Positions 61,027 to 64,000 of a stretch of 64,000 bases of DNA are shown here, in pieces (the first letter of the stretch is position 1; each line of letters opens with the position of its first letter). Made by a program: the position numbers and the translations under genes. The stretch spans positions 124,001 to 188,000 of the forward strand of contig NZ_AXAS01000014.1 in assembly GCF_000472925.1 (NCBI RefSeq), written 5' to 3'. The notes below the pieces were generated by a model. That model worked only from the letters and a program-made list of their open reading frames with translations. It ran no database searches and was not told the DNA's origin. The stretch is from Bradyrhizobium sp. Ec3.3. Its GTDB lineage: Bacteria > Pseudomonadota > Alphaproteobacteria > Rhizobiales > Xanthobacteraceae.

Positions 61027-62211
61027 ATGACAGATCTAGCAGCACCTTTTGACGTGGCCGTGATCGGCGGTGGACCGGCGGGCGTCGCCGCGGCCATCGC
61101 GCTTGCGGAGACCGGCGCACGCACGGCGCTGGTGGCGCGGCGCGCGCCCTATTCCGACAACCGCACCACGGCGCTGCTCGGCGGCTCCGTTGAATTCCTG
61201 GACGGGCTCGGGGTCTGGTCGCGCTGCAGCGACAAGGCCGCGCCGCTCGAGGCGATGCGGCTCGTCGACGATACCGGCCGCCTGATCCGCGCGCCGGAGG
61301 TGCGGTTCTCCTGCCATGAGATCGGGCTCGACGCGTTCGGCTACAACATCGACAACCGCTCGCTGATGCTGGCGCTGGAGGCGCGTGCCACCGAGCTGGC
61401 CAATCTCGTTCGCTTCGATGACGAGGCCGACAGCGTCCTCACCGAGGCGGAGGATGTCGCGATCCACACCGCCGCGGGGCAATATCTGACGGCGCACCTC
61501 GTGGTCGGCGCCGACGGCCGGCATTCGCTGTGCCGCGAGGCCGCCGGCATCGACGTGACGCGGCGCGATCTCAGGCAGACCGCGCTGACCTTCAACGTCA
61601 GCCATTCCCGGCCGCATCGGGGCGTCTCGACCGAGTTCCATACCCCGCACGGCCCCTGCGTGTTCGTACCGCTGCCGGGTGATCGTTGCAGCATCGTCTG
61701 GGTCGCCTCGCCTGCGGAAGCCGAGCGGCTCAGGGCGCTGAGCGACGAAGAGCTCTCGGCGGCGATCGAGAAGCAATCGCATTTCATCTTTGGCCAGATG
61801 CGCGTGGAACCGGGCCGCAACCTGTTTCCGCTGGCGATCGAGCGGCCGAAATCCTTCGCCTGCGACCGCATCGCCCTCGTCGGCGAAGCCGCCCATGTGG
61901 TTCCCCCGATTGGCGCGCAGGGCCTCAATCTGGGCCTGCGGGATGCCGCCGATATCGCCAGGCTCGCTGGAGAGGCGATCGCGGCCGGCCGCGATCCCGG
62001 TGCGGATGAGGTGCTCAAGCGCTACGACTGGGCGCGCCGTCCGGACATCTTGAGCCGTACCTTCATGATCGATATGGCGAACCGTTCACTGCTGAACGAT
62101 TTCCTGCCGCTGCAGCCGGTCCGCGCTGTCGGCATGCACCTGCTCGGCGCCATCGGCCCGTTGCGGCGCCTCGCGATGCGAGAGGGGCTCGCACCGACGT
62201 GGCGACGGTAA
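61027..62211 (+). CDS. UbiH/UbiF/COQ6-type FAD-dependent hydroxylase
   Basis: The 394-residue flavoprotein has an N-terminal FAD-binding VAVIGGGPAGVAAAIALAE, the mid segment VVGADGRHSLCREAAGI and a C-terminal region with RIALVGEAAHVVPPIGAQGLNLGLRDA, as in ubiquinone hydroxylases. It most likely adds a hydroxyl group in ubiquinone synthesis, where alphaproteobacteria use UbiL-like members with relaxed position specificity; the exact symbol is left open. It is divergent from pcs. Confidence 0.9.
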   Translation: MTDLAAPFDVAVIGGGPAGVAAAIALAETGARTALVARRAPYSDNRTTALLGGSVEFLDGLGVWSRCSDKAAPLEAMRLVDDTGRLIRAPEVRFSCHEIGLDAFGYNIDNRSLMLALEARATELANLVRFDDEADSVLTEAEDVAIHTAAGQYLTAHLVVGADGRHSLCREAAGIDVTRRDLRQTALTFNVSHSRPHRGVSTEFHTPHGPCVFVPLPGDRCSIVWVASPAEAERLRALSDEELSAAIEKQSHFIFGQMRVEPGRNLFPLAIERPKSFACDRIALVGEAAHVVPPIGAQGLNLGLRDAADIARLAGEAIAAGRDPGADEVLKRYDWARRPDILSRTFMIDMANRSLLNDFLPLQPVRAVGMHLLGAIGPLRRLAMREGLAPTWRR

Positions 62212-62242
62212 CTTGGCGACGGTAATTTGGCGCCGGTAGTTT
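62201..62242 (+). repeat. 14-bp tandem repeat spanning a stop codon
   Basis: Three units run in a row: GGCGACGGTAACTT, GGCGACGGTAATTT and GGCGCCGGTAGTTT. The first contains the TAA stop of the hydroxylase gene. The two later copies add TAA and TAG in other phases. Confidence 0.8.
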
Positions 62243-62260
62243 GGCGGCACCAGCCGTGGT

Positions 62261-63214
62261 TCACGGAAACGCCAGCCGTCCGGTCTGGATAAACCACATC
62301 ACGCTGGTCAGCGTGACCACCGACGCAAACGTCCCGAGCAGCACCGCAACCGAGGCGGACTCGATCCAGGCGTCATTCTGGCGCGCGATGACGAACACGT
62401 TCAGCGCCGGCGGCAGCGAGGCCATCAGCACCGCAGTCGCGGCCCATGGCTGCGCGAACGGGCCGAACGCCAGCATCAGCGTGAATGATGCGAGAGGATG
62501 GATCAGCAGCTTAACCGCGATCACACCCGGCACCTCCCAGGGCACGCGATCGAAGGGCCGCAGCGCCACGGTGACGCCGAGCACGAACAGCGCGGTCGGC
62601 GCGGCGGCATTTTGCAGGAAGGTGATGGTGCGATCGAGCGCGACCGGCAGCTCGATATGGAGTGCCGCGACGGCCGCGCCAAAGCAGGCCGACATGATCA
62701 GCGGGTTGAGCAGGATCTGCTTCAGCACGACGCCGAAGGCGTGCAGGATCGAGGGATGATCGCGGTCGGAGAGCTCGATCAGGAGCGGTACGATCGTGAA
62801 CAGGAAGATGCTGTCGCAGCAGAAGATGAGCGCGGTGGGCGCCGCAGCCTTCGGTCCGAGCACCGCGAGCGCAAGCCCCGGGCCCATATAGCCGATATTG
62901 CCGTAGCCGCCGGAGAGCCCCGCAAGCGTCGCCTCGCGCAGCGACAAGCGGCCGAGAACCTTCCCGACCACCAGCGCGATGCTGAACGCTGCAACCGTCG
63001 ACAGCGTGGTCGCAACCAGAAACGGCGGGTTGTTCAGCTCAGAGAACGGCGTCTTCGACATGATTGCAAAAAGCAGCGCCGGCAACGACACGTAGAGCAG
63101 GAAGAAGTTCATCCAGGCGAGGCCCGATTCCGGCAGGGACTTGGCCTTGCCACAGGCGAAACCGACGAAGATCAGACCGAAATAAGGTAGAGCCAGATTG
63201 AGGATATCGACCAT
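62261..63214 (-). CDS. AEC-family transporter (auxin efflux carrier-like)
   Basis: This 317-residue integral membrane protein has about ten hydrophobic segments and the AEC pattern of N- and C-terminal five-helix halves. Visible pieces are the N-terminal LPYFGLIFVGFACGKAKSL, the GLSGGYGNIGYMGPGLAL segment and LPPALNVFVIARQ near the C-terminal half. The substrate is unknown; bacterial members carry malate, malonate or other acids. It is convergent with the hydroxylase gene and divergent from hspQ. Confidence 0.88.
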   Translation of the reverse strand: MVDILNLALPYFGLIFVGFACGKAKSLPESGLAWMNFFLLYVSLPALLFAIMSKTPFSELNNPPFLVATTLSTVAAFSIALVVGKVLGRLSLREATLAGLSGGYGNIGYMGPGLALAVLGPKAAAPTALIFCCDSIFLFTIVPLLIELSDRDHPSILHAFGVVLKQILLNPLIMSACFGAAVAALHIELPVALDRTITFLQNAAAPTALFVLGVTVALRPFDRVPWEVPGVIAVKLLIHPLASFTLMLAFGPFAQPWAATAVLMASLPPALNVFVIARQNDAWIESASVAVLLGTFASVVTLTSVMWFIQTGRLAFP

Positions 63215-63320
63215 TTATGAAGTGATTTCTAAGGTAATCGAGGCTATCCGCCCGCCCTCCGCGGGTTAATTCCAGGCAAGGGCACTAGCATCGGCCACAA
63301 TCCTGGTCTATCGACGAAGC

Positions 63321-63653
63321 ATGATTAAAGCCCGGACCGCCAAATTCCAGATCGGACAGGTCGTGCGCCACCGGATCTTCTCGTTCCGGGGCGTGATCTT
63401 CGACATCGATCCGGAATTCAACAACACCGAGGAATGGTGGCTGTCGATCCCCGAGGAGGTCCGGCCTCACAAGGATCAGCCGTTCTACCATCTGCTCGCG
63501 GAAAACGCGGAGTCCGAATACGTCGCCTACGTTTCCGAGCAGAACCTGTTGCCCGACGATTCCGGCGAGCCGATCCGGCATTCGCAGGTCGCCGAGATCT
63601 TCGTGAAGGACAAGTCGGGCGGTTATCGCCCGCGCAATCCGTCGCTCAACTGA
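63321..63653 (+). CDS. hspQ: Heat shock protein HspQ
   Basis: HspQ (YccV) is a small hexameric protein known in E. coli to bind hemimethylated oriC DNA and to assist Lon and DnaA turnover. The 110-residue sequence has the conserved FQIGQVVRHRIFSFRGVIFDIDPEF and PEEVRPHKDQPFYHLLAE motifs. It is well supported. The next gene is convergent, and a bidirectional terminator lies between them. Confidence 0.93.
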   Translation: MIKARTAKFQIGQVVRHRIFSFRGVIFDIDPEFNNTEEWWLSIPEEVRPHKDQPFYHLLAENAESEYVAYVSEQNLLPDDSGEPIRHSQVAEIFVKDKSGGYRPRNPSLN

Positions 63654-63686
63654 TCCCTTACGAATTCGGCCAACCAAGCCAATAAA

Positions 63687-63713
63687 AAAGGCGCTCGATC
63701 GAGCGCCTTTTTC
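63687..63713. terminator. Bidirectional intrinsic terminator
   Basis: A perfect palindrome, AAAAGGCGCTCGA and its complement, is bordered by A-runs on the left and T-runs on the right. It serves hspQ on the plus strand and the ialB-like gene on the minus strand, as expected between convergent genes. Confidence 0.9.
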
Positions 63714-63733
63714 GTGTTCTTGCGTCGGCCTGA

Positions 63734-64000
63734 TTACTTCTGGGCCGAAGGTGCCGGCGTCGCCTGACCGCTCTGCTCGAGCTTCTTGCGTTGCTCGTCG
63801 GCCTTCTTCTGAAGCTCTTCCTGGAGCTTCTTCTGGTTCTCTTCGAACACCTTCGGATCGGTCGGCGGACCGTCATAGGCCTTGGCGAACTCGCCGGCCA
63901 GCGGCAGCGGGAGCGTCAGCGGCGCGCCATTGGCGTTGATCGCCTGAACCACCAGGTTCTGGCCCTTCTTCAGGTTGCTGATGAGGTCGGGCGTCGCTTC
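63734..64000 (-). CDS. Invasion-associated locus B (IalB) family protein, C-terminal part
   Basis: The frame is open to the right edge (89 codons including the stop) and lacks its N-terminus. The visible part reads TPDLISNLKKGQNLVVQAIN, then PLPLAGEFAKAYDGPPTDPK, and a Lys/Gln/Glu-rich coiled tail (VFEENQKKLQEELQKKADEQR) ending in a Pro/Ala-rich piece. These are the end of IalB-type proteins, which are secreted beta-sheet proteins named for Bartonella erythrocyte invasion; relatives are common in rhizobia, where their job is unknown. Confidence 0.8.
   Translation of the reverse strand, partial: EATPDLISNLKKGQNLVVQAINANGAPLTLPLPLAGEFAKAYDGPPTDPKVFEENQKKLQEELQKKADEQRKKLEQSGQATPAPSAQK

Overview
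The window is high-GC, densely coded bacterial DNA, most likely from the alphaproteobacterial order Hyphomicrobiales and probably Bradyrhizobium or a close relative. I infer this from the close protein resemblance to that group, the phosphatidylcholine synthase gene, the NasT/NasS nitrate regulators, and several interspersed palindromic repeats of kinds I associate with Bradyrhizobium. No rRNA genes, complete tRNA genes or CRISPR arrays were seen.

Positions 1 to about 4,660 are the right end of an integrated mobile element. It holds a replication-type ATPase that runs off the left edge, an unrecognised protein, an excisionase-like HTH protein, a divergent two-gene operon ending in a tyrosine integrase, and a 5'-half copy of tRNA-Ser(UGA) at 4661-4699 that marks the junction with the chromosome. 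A roughly 10-bp motif, CAAAC[TC][AG]G[AT]C, recurs both beside this junction and between the divergent excisionase-like and integrase-operon genes. It looks like a set of Int/Xis arm sites.

From 4,700 to 13,850 the minus strand carries a small secreted protein, ilvD, and a compact operon encoding a TIM-barrel isomerase and a complete dipeptide/opine-type ABC importer. From 13,850 to 28,230 there are mostly small accessory and housekeeping genes: a universal stress protein, a GrlR-like protein after nadE, a diheme cytochrome c, a PHA-synthase-like hydrolase after pncA, glk, a class III nucleotide cyclase after a PilZ protein, a stand-alone receiver, and several small proteins.

From 28,680 to 34,180 lies a sugar-type ABC importer operon ending in a 2-hydroxyacid dehydrogenase. 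From 34,350 to 45,250 are pheC (periplasmic cyclohexadienyl dehydratase), a DUF2147 protein, a methyltransferase, a TAXI-type binding protein, a cupin plus RraA-like pair, and the 5-oxoprolinase genes pxpB-pxpC-pxpA.

From 45,430 to 51,800 is a nitrite assimilation and regulation block. The nasT-nasS pair lies upstream of an operon for a formate/nitrite channel, a siroheme nitrite/sulfite reductase and an FAD/NADPH flavoprotein with an N-terminal cysteine cluster. The leader of that operon has a sigma54-like promoter candidate and two hexaloop hairpins that fit a NasT (ANTAR) target. The remainder is chromosomal housekeeping: rimO, a soluble chemotaxis receptor, a TPR protein, argD, a quinone oxidoreductase, terC, pcs, a UbiH-type hydroxylase, an AEC transporter, hspQ and the end of an ialB-like gene.
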